Shown: positions 1 to 7,705 of the stretch, one piece after another
Position numbering within the stretch: position 1 is the stretch's first letter
How the letters are laid out: every line of letters begins with the position of its first letter
DNA from: Chitinophaga rhizophila
GTDB lineage: Bacteria; Bacteroidota; Bacteroidia; Chitinophagales; Chitinophagaceae
Length of the DNA: 64,000 nucleotides
NCBI RefSeq assembly: GCF_019492185.1
Contig: NZ_JAICCF010000001.1
Location: 1,612,001 to 1,676,000 of the forward strand
Direction: 5' to 3'
Notes under the pieces: generated by a model
Seen by the model: only the letters and a program-made list of their open reading frames with translations
Database searches by the model: none
Told to the model about the DNA's origin: nothing
Translations under genes and position numbers: made by a program

Positions 1-312
1 AGTATGTTGCCCTCTAACAGGAGAGCCTGCAATTACAAATTGCAGCCCTGGAAACAGGTATCTTTCTTAATGGTTTACCGGCTGCAGCATTATGCCCTAA
101 CAGCCGGAATCGTCTATAGGTATAGGGAAAACTAATCCGTGTTCAAATGCCGACAGGTAAGAAAATCCATCCTTGTCCGGGACCTCTTGCCTGCACGTAA
201 CATCTGACGCTACAAAGATAATAAAATTGCAATAGCTGTGTACGCTGACAAGCCGCGTATTCTTTCATTTATATTGTACCTGTCCGGGCTGATGGAACAT
301 TCCCGTCCGCAT
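1..312. other. Intergenic, no gene seen
   Basis: I see no convincing coding sequence here. A minus-strand match to the Bacteroidota -7 element (TATCTTTG) lies at 213-220 and could drive a gene beyond the left edge, but I see no good -33 element. A short hairpin (CTGCAATT/AATTGCAG) lies near base 28. Confidence 0.4.
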
Positions 313-346
313 ATAAAAAGTCCCGGACTATAAGCCCGGGACTTTT
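313..346 (-). terminator. Intrinsic terminator after the FkbM methyltransferase gene
   Basis: The 11-bp arms AAAAGTCCCGG (316-326) and CCGGGACTTTT (336-346) pair perfectly. Read on the minus strand, the stem is followed by TTTTTATAT. It lies about 20 bases after the stop of the methyltransferase gene and probably ends the long minus-strand run. Confidence 0.85.
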
Positions 347-367
347 AGAATATCGTAACAGATATGT

Positions 368-1192
368 TTATTTAACAGCTTGCCCCCTGTGACAGAAGAT
401 ATTTAATTGCTGATCAAAGGTGTTGTTCTGCTTCTCCTTTAATAAAGGATTAGCCACGTTATCGCTTGCTATCTTAATGTAATAGTTAAATCCTGCGTCG
501 TTAAGTATCTGTAAAATCTCGGTGAGATGATTAGACTCAAGTATATCGCCATGATATTCAACGAACGCATATTCCACATTCTTCAACTGATCCTTACAAT
601 CCTTCAGGATTTCGTACTCAGCCCCCTCAATATCCATCTTCAGAAAGTCAACCTTCTGATTTAACATTGTGGCCAATCGAACACATGGAATTGTTACCAG
701 TTGCTTTTCAGTAGACTCACCTCCGGCTATTTTTGAGCCCTGGGTACCATCTGCCTCAAAAGATATGGTGCCATCATGCGTCCAAAGCGCTTCGGTACGC
801 ACTGTCACATCTGTAAGACCGTACCCTTCGATGTTCTTTCTCAGATAAACCAGGTTAGCATCATCCGGTTCAAATGCAAGCACCTTTGCTTTAGGATAAA
901 GCCATTTGAAATATAATACACTCATTCCAATGTTAGCGCCGCAATCTATGATGAAAGGCGTCTCATTGTCTGTCCTGAATTTATAGATTTCGTCAACAAT
1001 CAACTCCTGATAGGAATGTCTGAACTCTTTGTGATGCGTAAACCAGATCTTTCCATTTCTGAAATCGAAGCTATGCATCTTATTACGGGGTAGATTTTTA
1101 AGTCTTAACTCCTGCAGGAAGGTAAATTCATTCGGACGGCGTTTCTTCGTCATATTTTTCGCCAATTTTTGAATACTCTGAGCAAGGCCCAT
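368..1192 (-). CDS. FkbM-family SAM-dependent methyltransferase
   Basis: A 274-residue soluble protein with a class I SAM-binding fold. The glycine-rich loop is IIDCGANIGMSVLYF near residues 81-95, followed by an acidic residue in AFEPDD that would bind the ribose. Later come VDFLKMDIEGAEYEIL and VEYHG, both typical of the FkbM (Methyltransf_21) family, whose members usually methylate sugar hydroxyls on glycolipids, polysaccharides or natural products. There is no signal peptide, so it acts in the cytoplasm. It lies 156 bases beyond the transglutaminase-like gene, so it may be the last gene of the long operon or have its own promoter. The substrate cannot be read from sequence. The presence of an O-antigen-ligase-like gene two genes away makes a glycan plausible. 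Confidence 0.85.
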   Translation of the reverse strand: MGLAQSIQKLAKNMTKKRRPNEFTFLQELRLKNLPRNKMHSFDFRNGKIWFTHHKEFRHSYQELIVDEIYKFRTDNETPFIIDCGANIGMSVLYFKWLYPKAKVLAFEPDDANLVYLRKNIEGYGLTDVTVRTEALWTHDGTISFEADGTQGSKIAGGESTEKQLVTIPCVRLATMLNQKVDFLKMDIEGAEYEILKDCKDQLKNVEYAFVEYHGDILESNHLTEILQILNDAGFNYYIKIASDNVANPLLKEKQNNTFDQQLNIFCHRGQAVK

Positions 1193-1348
1193 AATAATGA
1201 TAAAGTGTTTGTGTATTAGTAATCAGGGATATAATGGCCAAAATTAATATTTGTCGGCGAATGTTGCCAGAATATTTATTACAATACAAGCTTTATCAGG
1301 AGTATACAACACTAAAATGTTACAAAACACCGTCCTCTTCACCCATAT

Positions 1349-4057
1349 TTACCACCACACCTGCTTGCCGCTGTCATCTATTGTAAAGATCCGCTCTTGC
1401 TTGCCTTTTGTTTTGTTCCGGAGTAAAAACACCGCCCCCTTGGGACAATTTTTATACTCCAGCACATCCTCCCTTGCTATTACAAGCCCCAGAGACTGCC
1501 AGGTTTTATTATCCCAATACATTAGTTCATAGTCATCCCCTACTTCAATGCAATTACCATCGTTTCTGGCAACGAACTTTATCTTACCAAGCGGCTTCGC
1601 CTCTGCCATCTCCATCCCCAGCCAACAACTCTTGCGGCTGAATCCGTCATAAAAAGTAAGGATGTCATTGTCAAAAGCTTTCTCTTTTGTATTACCTAAT
1701 AATTTGTAGCTCTTATCGCTGCCAATGATTTTGCCTTGCATCGGGCGACCGGCTTTATCGTAAAACTTCAATTCTGCTATATTGCCATAACCATGATCCG
1801 GACTCTTAAAACGATAATATTTGTATGCTTTCGGATCCTTAACAGGTATATTATACGCAACAGGGGCAATTTTACCCTTTACAGTATATAAAGTAACTGC
1901 ATCAGAGAAATCTTCCTTATTTGCTGCCTGAAAGGCTCCTCCTCTCAGGCGATAGTCCATAAAATGCTTCTCAGGCCAGTAGTATTTACGTGTTAAAGCG
2001 GCCTGAATCTGCTTATCAGGCGCTGGTGAGATATATTCAATCAGACTATCCTTTAGTATAAATGGCGCTCCAATTGGTACAAATGTCTTCTCATCTTTGT
2101 ATATCACCGGCAGATAAAGGGCGTTCAGTCCCATATCCCGGAAGGTAGCGGTGCCGTTGCTGATATCTCCCCATGCAACAGGTAACCATTTGGTATCATC
2201 CCATACACATAAATAGGCATGCCTGTCTGAAATACCTTTGGCTGTCGAAAAAAGATCAACTGAAACCGTCCTGGTACTGAAATAGTCTTTGGTAACGTCT
2301 TTAAGATAAGGATTATCAAAGGTCAGCGGTACAAACTCATTGGGATATTTCTTAAATGGTAATGCACTGGAATCAACACTGAATGTCCTTCTGTATATCT
2401 TTGCTATCGGTGAATCCGGCTTACCAGTCGCGGGCTTGGTATCTATCTGATAATAAATTGTTTCGCCTTTACTGCCTATGATCGCATTCCAGTCATGCCC
2501 CATGTTTTTGTTCGGGCGTTGTAGATTCACTTCACTGACGGCAGGAATGCCCAATGATCTCAGAATATAAACCAGATAGTGAGATTGTGCCCTGCAATCT
2601 CCTACATGAGCAGTCAGAATATCATTTGCCGGAAGTGCAGGAAAATAATTACTGAATGTCATCCACTCAAAGTTAAGAGCATCCTTTACGCGACAGGCGT
2701 ATTCCAAAGGCGTGTTCTGCGGCACGTGGGTAGCCGTGTCAAAACTTAAGGTATTATCTACCCGTTCAAACCGCCAATGTTGGTATGCGCTGCCAGAATA
2801 ATCATTTCTGACAGCCAGACGGCCGTCGTTAGTAACCTCCATACATTTGCCATTGAGCTTACTCACTATTTTATAATGATCATCACCAACCGGAACAACT
2901 GCCCACTGCTGATTGTCATTGCCGGAGAACACGGTCTGCCTTAACGTGTCCTGGCTATAATATGTATTCCAGGCCAATGTCAGCGCGTTTTTCTGCTCCT
3001 TAGTCCTCAGCACAAAAAATCCATAATCAATATTCTGGATATTCACCTTTTGCGGATACTTTAGTAACGTATGCAATCCCTTGTCATTTCCTGCATTGTA
3101 AATTGCATAGTTAGCGCCGTCTATTATCTTAAAACCGGGATCATCGCGGTAGTATTTTTCTGCCGGAATGATATCAAGATAGTCTAGTCCGATTGGCTTA
3201 CTTGATACGCTTACCTCAATTGTATTTAGCCCCTTTCGGAATGGATGCTTTATCCTTACCTGATGACCTGGATAACAATAAAGGCTGCCCGCGGTATTTA
3301 GGTTTTTCGTAATAGTATCCTTCCCATTGATGACTAGCCGGACCTTAGCAGAATCTAGTCCACTTGTATATTGAATACGCACCCACTTGTCACCATCTTC
3401 ATCAACCATTACACTGTCAAAGGTGATGTTATCTTTACCAGGTGTAAGTTTAACGAGTGTAGTACTATCGCCATCTTCCATTTTAATATACCGTACTGTA
3501 TCGCTGCAATAGTCTACCGCCTTATACACAGTTCCGCCGGTAAAATGTAACTCTCTGAATATGCCAGCAAAGGCATCGTGAAAACGTTCGATCCAATCAG
3601 TGTGATGCTCGTTCTCCACCCTATAAGGCAGCACATATTCACAGAAAATATCGAAATCGTAATCCTTTCGCCAGGGTACTTTCTCCCATACGGCATACAC
3701 ATATTCAATGTGTTTGATAAGATATTCCGCTGTCAGTGCTTGCTCATCCTTTTTCATAAAAAAGCTATCTCCTATTTTATGGAAATTCATCCGATCCATA
3801 ATTGCTGCATTTCTCTTGTCGCCGGGAATGACACTTATTTCATGGAATATTTTGACATACTTGTCATAATTAGGTCCGCCCAGGCTATAATGACCTTTCA
3901 TATGTTTCAATAAGTATCTTGCTGCCTGTAGCTTCTCCGGATGCTGCTGTTTTTCAAAATGTGCAAGCACTTTCTGCTCTAAATTCATTTTCCTGGAACT
4001 GCAGGACAAGCATAAACCCAGGACAACAAACGTGATAATAATTAAGCTATGTTTCAT
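1349..4057 (-). CDS. Transglutaminase-like lipoprotein with ricin-type and C-terminal discoidin-like regions
   Basis: About 902 residues from the ATG at 4057. An in-frame ATG at 4090 would overlap the previous gene and place 11 residues before a clear lipoprotein signal (MKHSLIIITF...LSCSS, lipid cysteine near residue 19), so I prefer 4057. A transglutaminase/protease-like core carries Cys488 (HVGDCRAQ) and His521 (GHDWNA), with a probable acid in YYQID. Just before it, a QxW-containing stretch (SGSAYQHWRFERVD) resembles a ricin-type beta-trefoil. The C-terminal 150 residues, with FDNDILTFYDG and SCWLGMEM, resemble an F5/8-type discoidin module. It is probably anchored in the outer membrane or periplasm. 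It follows the O-antigen-ligase-like gene by 20 bases. In this family the core can be a protease, amidase or crosslinking enzyme; which applies here is unknown. Confidence 0.75.
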   Translation of the reverse strand: MKHSLIIITFVVLGLCLSCSSRKMNLEQKVLAHFEKQQHPEKLQAARYLLKHMKGHYSLGGPNYDKYVKIFHEISVIPGDKRNAAIMDRMNFHKIGDSFFMKKDEQALTAEYLIKHIEYVYAVWEKVPWRKDYDFDIFCEYVLPYRVENEHHTDWIERFHDAFAGIFRELHFTGGTVYKAVDYCSDTVRYIKMEDGDSTTLVKLTPGKDNITFDSVMVDEDGDKWVRIQYTSGLDSAKVRLVINGKDTITKNLNTAGSLYCYPGHQVRIKHPFRKGLNTIEVSVSSKPIGLDYLDIIPAEKYYRDDPGFKIIDGANYAIYNAGNDKGLHTLLKYPQKVNIQNIDYGFFVLRTKEQKNALTLAWNTYYSQDTLRQTVFSGNDNQQWAVVPVGDDHYKIVSKLNGKCMEVTNDGRLAVRNDYSGSAYQHWRFERVDNTLSFDTATHVPQNTPLEYACRVKDALNFEWMTFSNYFPALPANDILTAHVGDCRAQSHYLVYILRSLGIPAVSEVNLQRPNKNMGHDWNAIIGSKGETIYYQIDTKPATGKPDSPIAKIYRRTFSVDSSALPFKKYPNEFVPLTFDNPYLKDVTKDYFSTRTVSVDLFSTAKGISDRHAYLCVWDDTKWLPVAWGDISNGTATFRDMGLNALYLPVIYKDEKTFVPIGAPFILKDSLIEYISPAPDKQIQAALTRKYYWPEKHFMDYRLRGGAFQAANKEDFSDAVTLYTVKGKIAPVAYNIPVKDPKAYKYYRFKSPDHGYGNIAELKFYDKAGRPMQGKIIGSDKSYKLLGNTKEKAFDNDILTFYDGFSRKSCWLGMEMAEAKPLGKIKFVARNDGNCIEVGDDYELMYWDNKTWQSLGLVIAREDVLEYKNCPKGAVFLLRNKTKGKQERIFTIDDSGKQVWW

Positions 4058-4077
4058 AACAATGGATATGGGACTTG

Positions 4078-5823
4078 TTAACGATGGCATTTATTATTTG
4101 CGTAATAAGCTCTGGCTGAATCCTGAATTTGCTGCACGGCTGTCGATGAGACCTTTACCTGTTTCTGCAGAATGACATTCGCCTTGGAGCAGGCTTTATC
4201 ATTCTCATTACTGGCAACATACAGTTTCAATAACATATACTCTGTATAAAACCGGTTGGGCACCATATGCAGTGCCTTTTGGTAATACCCTTCTGCTGCT
4301 ACATACTGCCCTTGTTGCATACTGATATCTCCGAGGGTAGTCTCAATAACAGTATTATTCAGATACTGCCTGCTTTGCTGTAGATAATCAGCCGCCTTTT
4401 CCAGCGAATCTGCAAGAAAGTACGCTTTACCTGCTGCTGATAGTAATTCACCATCTTTAGGAAGCACGGTAACAGCTTCCCTATAGTATTGCAGACTCTC
4501 ACTGATACGCTGCTGCTGATACATCAATTCGGCCTGACGCCATTGCTGATACGCGACCTTTCGCTGTTCAATCATCACAACGCCTGTAATACCGAATATT
4601 ACTATAAGAAATACTAAGAGTAACCGGGGCATCTGCGTAATGCGTACGCTATATACAGCTGAAGTATCCAGGCGCGATAACATGGCAAGCCCTGTTATGC
4701 CGATCATCTTCAATGGCAGTATAAAATGCGGATAATAGAACATACCGATAATGATATATCCCACTATAATACCTTGCCCTGCGTATCTGAAATTGTTGTG
4801 ACCCTTTATACTAAAACAAATAAGTATTAATCCCAGAATACCTATGCCTCCAGGAATACCCAATTCTGCTGTTAGCTGTAACAGATCATTGAAGGCATAA
4901 TAGACATTATCGGCAAGCTGTTTCTCACCTGCTGGCGCTGCTGACTGCATATAGTCTGCCTGATGATTCATATACCGGGCAGCAAAACGATCGTAGCCTA
5001 TACCTGTCACCGGCTCTCCGCTGATCATCTGACTGGTCACCTTCCATACCAACACCCTTCCGTCAGCAGAATCTTTCTTTAGGAAATATCCTCCTGCCAG
5101 CACTAATACTCCTGCGACTATCAGCAGGCCGTAATGCACATACTTCCTTTTAAGATGAGCATATAAAAATACGCCTGCAACAATGACTGCCATCCAGGCC
5201 GCCCGATTCTGACTAATCGGAAGTATAATAACAGCTAACACCACATTCAGTTGCGGGATAATACTATAACGCTTTTCTTTAAAATAAAAGACCAGCACCA
5301 GAGACACAATCGCACTTAATGCTATAAATGCGGCATAAGCACCAAGGTTAAACATCGTACCTGTTAACCTGAACTGACTATGGGAAGGCAGTATATTATA
5401 AAGTTGCAGCAATCCATAAACAGATTGAATGATTCCCGCTACAGATAATGCATAAAGCAGGAACAAAAAATGTCTCCACCTGGATCTGCGAAGCAATACG
5501 TAACAACAGTACAAAGCTAACAGCTCAATCATTCTTGGGGTTGTTCGTCCGTCGCTACGCAGTATGATATAGATTGTTAATAAAGTGAGCACAACATCTA
5601 TCCTGGAGATACTTAACCACACACGCCCGTCTGACAATAGCCATATTACACAACCTATCAACAGCAACAACATTATTCCTTCAGTAAAAAAGAAGGTCTT
5701 CGAGACTATTACGCCGTTCTGGAGTGTAGCATCGTTTTGCAAGGGCATCAGCACAAAAAGTAACACAAACACAAAGATGCCGCACCTTTTCAGATAAGCT
5801 GGTATTTTGCTGAGCGTATTCAT
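4078..5823 (-). CDS. O-antigen ligase/polymerase-like membrane protein with C-terminal TPR
   Basis: 581 residues. The first about 400 hold roughly ten hydrophobic segments. A central stretch around SQNRAAWMAVIVAG and a large outside loop with GEPVTGIGYDRFAARY match the O-antigen ligase/polymerase (Wzy_C) family. After a last membrane segment (LLLVFLIVIFGITGVV) come about 160 residues of TPR-like helices (AELMYQQQRISESLQYYREA; AEGYYQKALHMVPNRFY), probably in the periplasm. Its start overlaps the stop of the signal peptidase gene by 4 bases (ATGA type), so the two are almost certainly translationally coupled. The classical role is joining glycan units on a lipid carrier. No other glycan genes flank it apart from the methyltransferase, so a role in modifying or moving the operon's secreted product is a guess. 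Confidence 0.8.
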   Translation of the reverse strand: MNTLSKIPAYLKRCGIFVFVLLFVLMPLQNDATLQNGVIVSKTFFFTEGIMLLLLIGCVIWLLSDGRVWLSISRIDVVLTLLTIYIILRSDGRTTPRMIELLALYCCYVLLRRSRWRHFLFLLYALSVAGIIQSVYGLLQLYNILPSHSQFRLTGTMFNLGAYAAFIALSAIVSLVLVFYFKEKRYSIIPQLNVVLAVIILPISQNRAAWMAVIVAGVFLYAHLKRKYVHYGLLIVAGVLVLAGGYFLKKDSADGRVLVWKVTSQMISGEPVTGIGYDRFAARYMNHQADYMQSAAPAGEKQLADNVYYAFNDLLQLTAELGIPGGIGILGLILICFSIKGHNNFRYAGQGIIVGYIIIGMFYYPHFILPLKMIGITGLAMLSRLDTSAVYSVRITQMPRLLLVFLIVIFGITGVVMIEQRKVAYQQWRQAELMYQQQRISESLQYYREAVTVLPKDGELLSAAGKAYFLADSLEKAADYLQQSRQYLNNTVIETTLGDISMQQGQYVAAEGYYQKALHMVPNRFYTEYMLLKLYVASNENDKACSKANVILQKQVKVSSTAVQQIQDSARAYYANNKCHR

Positions 5824-6908
5824 AGAATATTTTTAAACAAGCGGTTCCATACAAACCCCTTTTCATTATAAGAGAATAGTATAAACGCTACCTTTCCGAC
5901 AATCTTCTTTTCCGGAATAAAACCCAGATAACGGGAGTCCTCAGAATATGGCTTGTTGTCGCCCATCATAAAATAGTAGTTATCCTTAAACACATGCCCC
6001 GCAGACTTACCACTACATTCCCAATGGGCAATAGTACTGCGATATAACGCATCATGTGAGGCAGCCCAACCCCTGTAAGGGACTGTCAAAGGCCCCAGAC
6101 GATTAATTGTCCATTCCCCAGGTAAGAAATAAGGCGTCTTACCTATCAGTAATTTATTGGGCAAACGCATTACCTGCCAAGCCTTCTGAGGTAGACTGCC
6201 AGGTGACAGGTTAGCTACCAGGACCTTCTCTTCAATATTTACTGAGTCAATTACGGACCTTGATATTGTTGACAGATACTTTTTCATACTGGCAGCATCT
6301 GCAAACTGAATATGATACTGGCTCAGATTGTCCGCAGGAAAATCTACTATACGATTATTAACTAATGCTGTATCATTCCGTATTGATAATACCTCTCCCG
6401 GCATACCTATACAACGCTTTACGACAAAATAACCAGGAAACAGCTCATATATGAATACATCATTGCGCCGGATGTTAGTATATCCCGGCTTCCTGTTGGT
6501 AGCAAGGCAGATCTGCTCCTCTCCTGGATTTTTATGAAATAGCTTAACCCATGAGATGTTATCAACACTATTGATCTCCTGCGGACCGTAAGCAAGTTTA
6601 TTGATAAACAGAACATCTCCTTTCATGAGTGTGCCCTCCATCGAACTACTGTTGACCTGATAAATATCAAAGACATACAACTTACAGATAATCGTGTAGG
6701 TGATCAGCAACAGGAATTTAGATACGGTTGTTACTGTTGACATCGAAGACCCTTTCAGAAATCTGCGAGAAAAGTAAATGAATACTAACATAATTATGAA
6801 TGGAACCAGTAATAACATGGATAACCATCCCAAACCAAAAACCAATGGAATCAGCATCATGACCGCAATCATCAGATAGTTGCGGTGGGTTAAAAACAGC
6901 GTCTTCAT
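5820..6908 (-). CDS. Signal peptidase I (S26 family), operon-embedded
   Basis: 362 residues. Two or three hydrophobic segments lie in the first 85 residues. The catalytic-serine box is VNSSSMEGTLMKGDVLFINK (serine at about 89) and the general-base lysine is in FVVKRCIGMPGE (about Lys164). The C-terminal box MMGDNKPYSEDSRYLGFIPE is also present, so both members of the Ser-Lys dyad are intact. The enzyme would remove signal peptides on the periplasmic face of the inner membrane. The length fits Bacteroidota leader peptidases, which carry a long insertion between the lysine box and the last box. Its neighbours, 17 bases after the GLPGLI gene and overlapping the O-antigen-ligase-like gene, suggest a peptidase dedicated to this operon, perhaps to the six-cysteine peptide. 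That link is inferred. Confidence 0.9.
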   Translation of the reverse strand: MKTLFLTHRNYLMIAVMMLIPLVFGLGWLSMLLLVPFIIMLVFIYFSRRFLKGSSMSTVTTVSKFLLLITYTIICKLYVFDIYQVNSSSMEGTLMKGDVLFINKLAYGPQEINSVDNISWVKLFHKNPGEEQICLATNRKPGYTNIRRNDVFIYELFPGYFVVKRCIGMPGEVLSIRNDTALVNNRIVDFPADNLSQYHIQFADAASMKKYLSTISRSVIDSVNIEEKVLVANLSPGSLPQKAWQVMRLPNKLLIGKTPYFLPGEWTINRLGPLTVPYRGWAASHDALYRSTIAHWECSGKSAGHVFKDNYYFMMGDNKPYSEDSRYLGFIPEKKIVGKVAFILFSYNEKGFVWNRLFKNIL

Positions 6909-6925
6909 TTTACATCATTTCGTCA

Positions 6926-7705
6926 TTATATATCCATAAATACCTGTACCCATGGCACATTCAAACTAAACTGATACAGGATCTTTTTCATTGACTCTTT
7001 GAACTGTTGCCGATTGATAACCTCACCAGGCAACTGTTTCCGTAACCTGCTGATATCCGCGGTGACATCCTGCCGGTTCACGCTTTTGGCAAATATGGTA
7101 ATATGCTGGTGGGGAAGAGCAACTCCTAGAATCATTCCCGGCAGCCCGTTAAATGATTCAGGGCCACCCCTGGCAGGAATAGTCTCTGCGTAATAAGCAA
7201 CTATATAAATAGAATCAGACATTAACGCATTTGCCCTACGGCATTGAAAACCTGCAATCTCACGGGTTTCCTCCGTCAGCTTCCATCGCATCTTTCTTAT
7301 TGTATCTTTTATCAGGAATGAGTGATCAAACGCCTGCTTCAACGCCATCACTCTACCCGAATCCAGGCTGCTGATGACCTTATTATTATAAGCGACCGCT
7401 CCTATGTAAGACACTTTTGACATATTATTCAATCCCTGTGGTCTATACACTGTAGTTACTGAATCAAAGTATAACTCAAAATCATCTGTCCAAAATTGCC
7501 GATTATTACTCTTGTATTGCTGCAGATAACTGTGACGCTGATCCAGTGGCACAATCTTACTATCTCTGATAAACATATCCATTACGGCAAAAGTGTTCAC
7601 TCTCCGCTCAAACACAATCTTTCCGCTATTGACAAAAACGTCCTGCTGTGCATAAACAGCACATGAAAAAACCATCAGGAGTATAATAAAATAGAATCTC
7701 ATCAT
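6926..7705 (-). CDS. GLPGLI family secreted protein
   Basis: 259 residues with a signal peptide (MMRFYFIILLMVFSCAVYAQQ). The family hallmark is present as FNGLPGMILGVALPHQH around residues 190-206, preceded by the usual core (KWKLTEETREIAGFQCRRANA-like text at about 140-160; IVAYYAETIPARGGPESF). GLPGLI proteins are periplasmic proteins restricted to Bacteroidota. They are very often encoded beside TonB-dependent-type barrels, and their biochemical role is unknown. The start codon overlaps the stop of the barrel gene by 4 bases, the usual sign of coupled translation. This pairing is typical of the family. Confidence 0.9.
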   Translation of the reverse strand: MMRFYFIILLMVFSCAVYAQQDVFVNSGKIVFERRVNTFAVMDMFIRDSKIVPLDQRHSYLQQYKSNNRQFWTDDFELYFDSVTTVYRPQGLNNMSKVSYIGAVAYNNKVISSLDSGRVMALKQAFDHSFLIKDTIRKMRWKLTEETREIAGFQCRRANALMSDSIYIVAYYAETIPARGGPESFNGLPGMILGVALPHQHITIFAKSVNRQDVTADISRLRKQLPGEVINRQQFKESMKKILYQFSLNVPWVQVFMDI

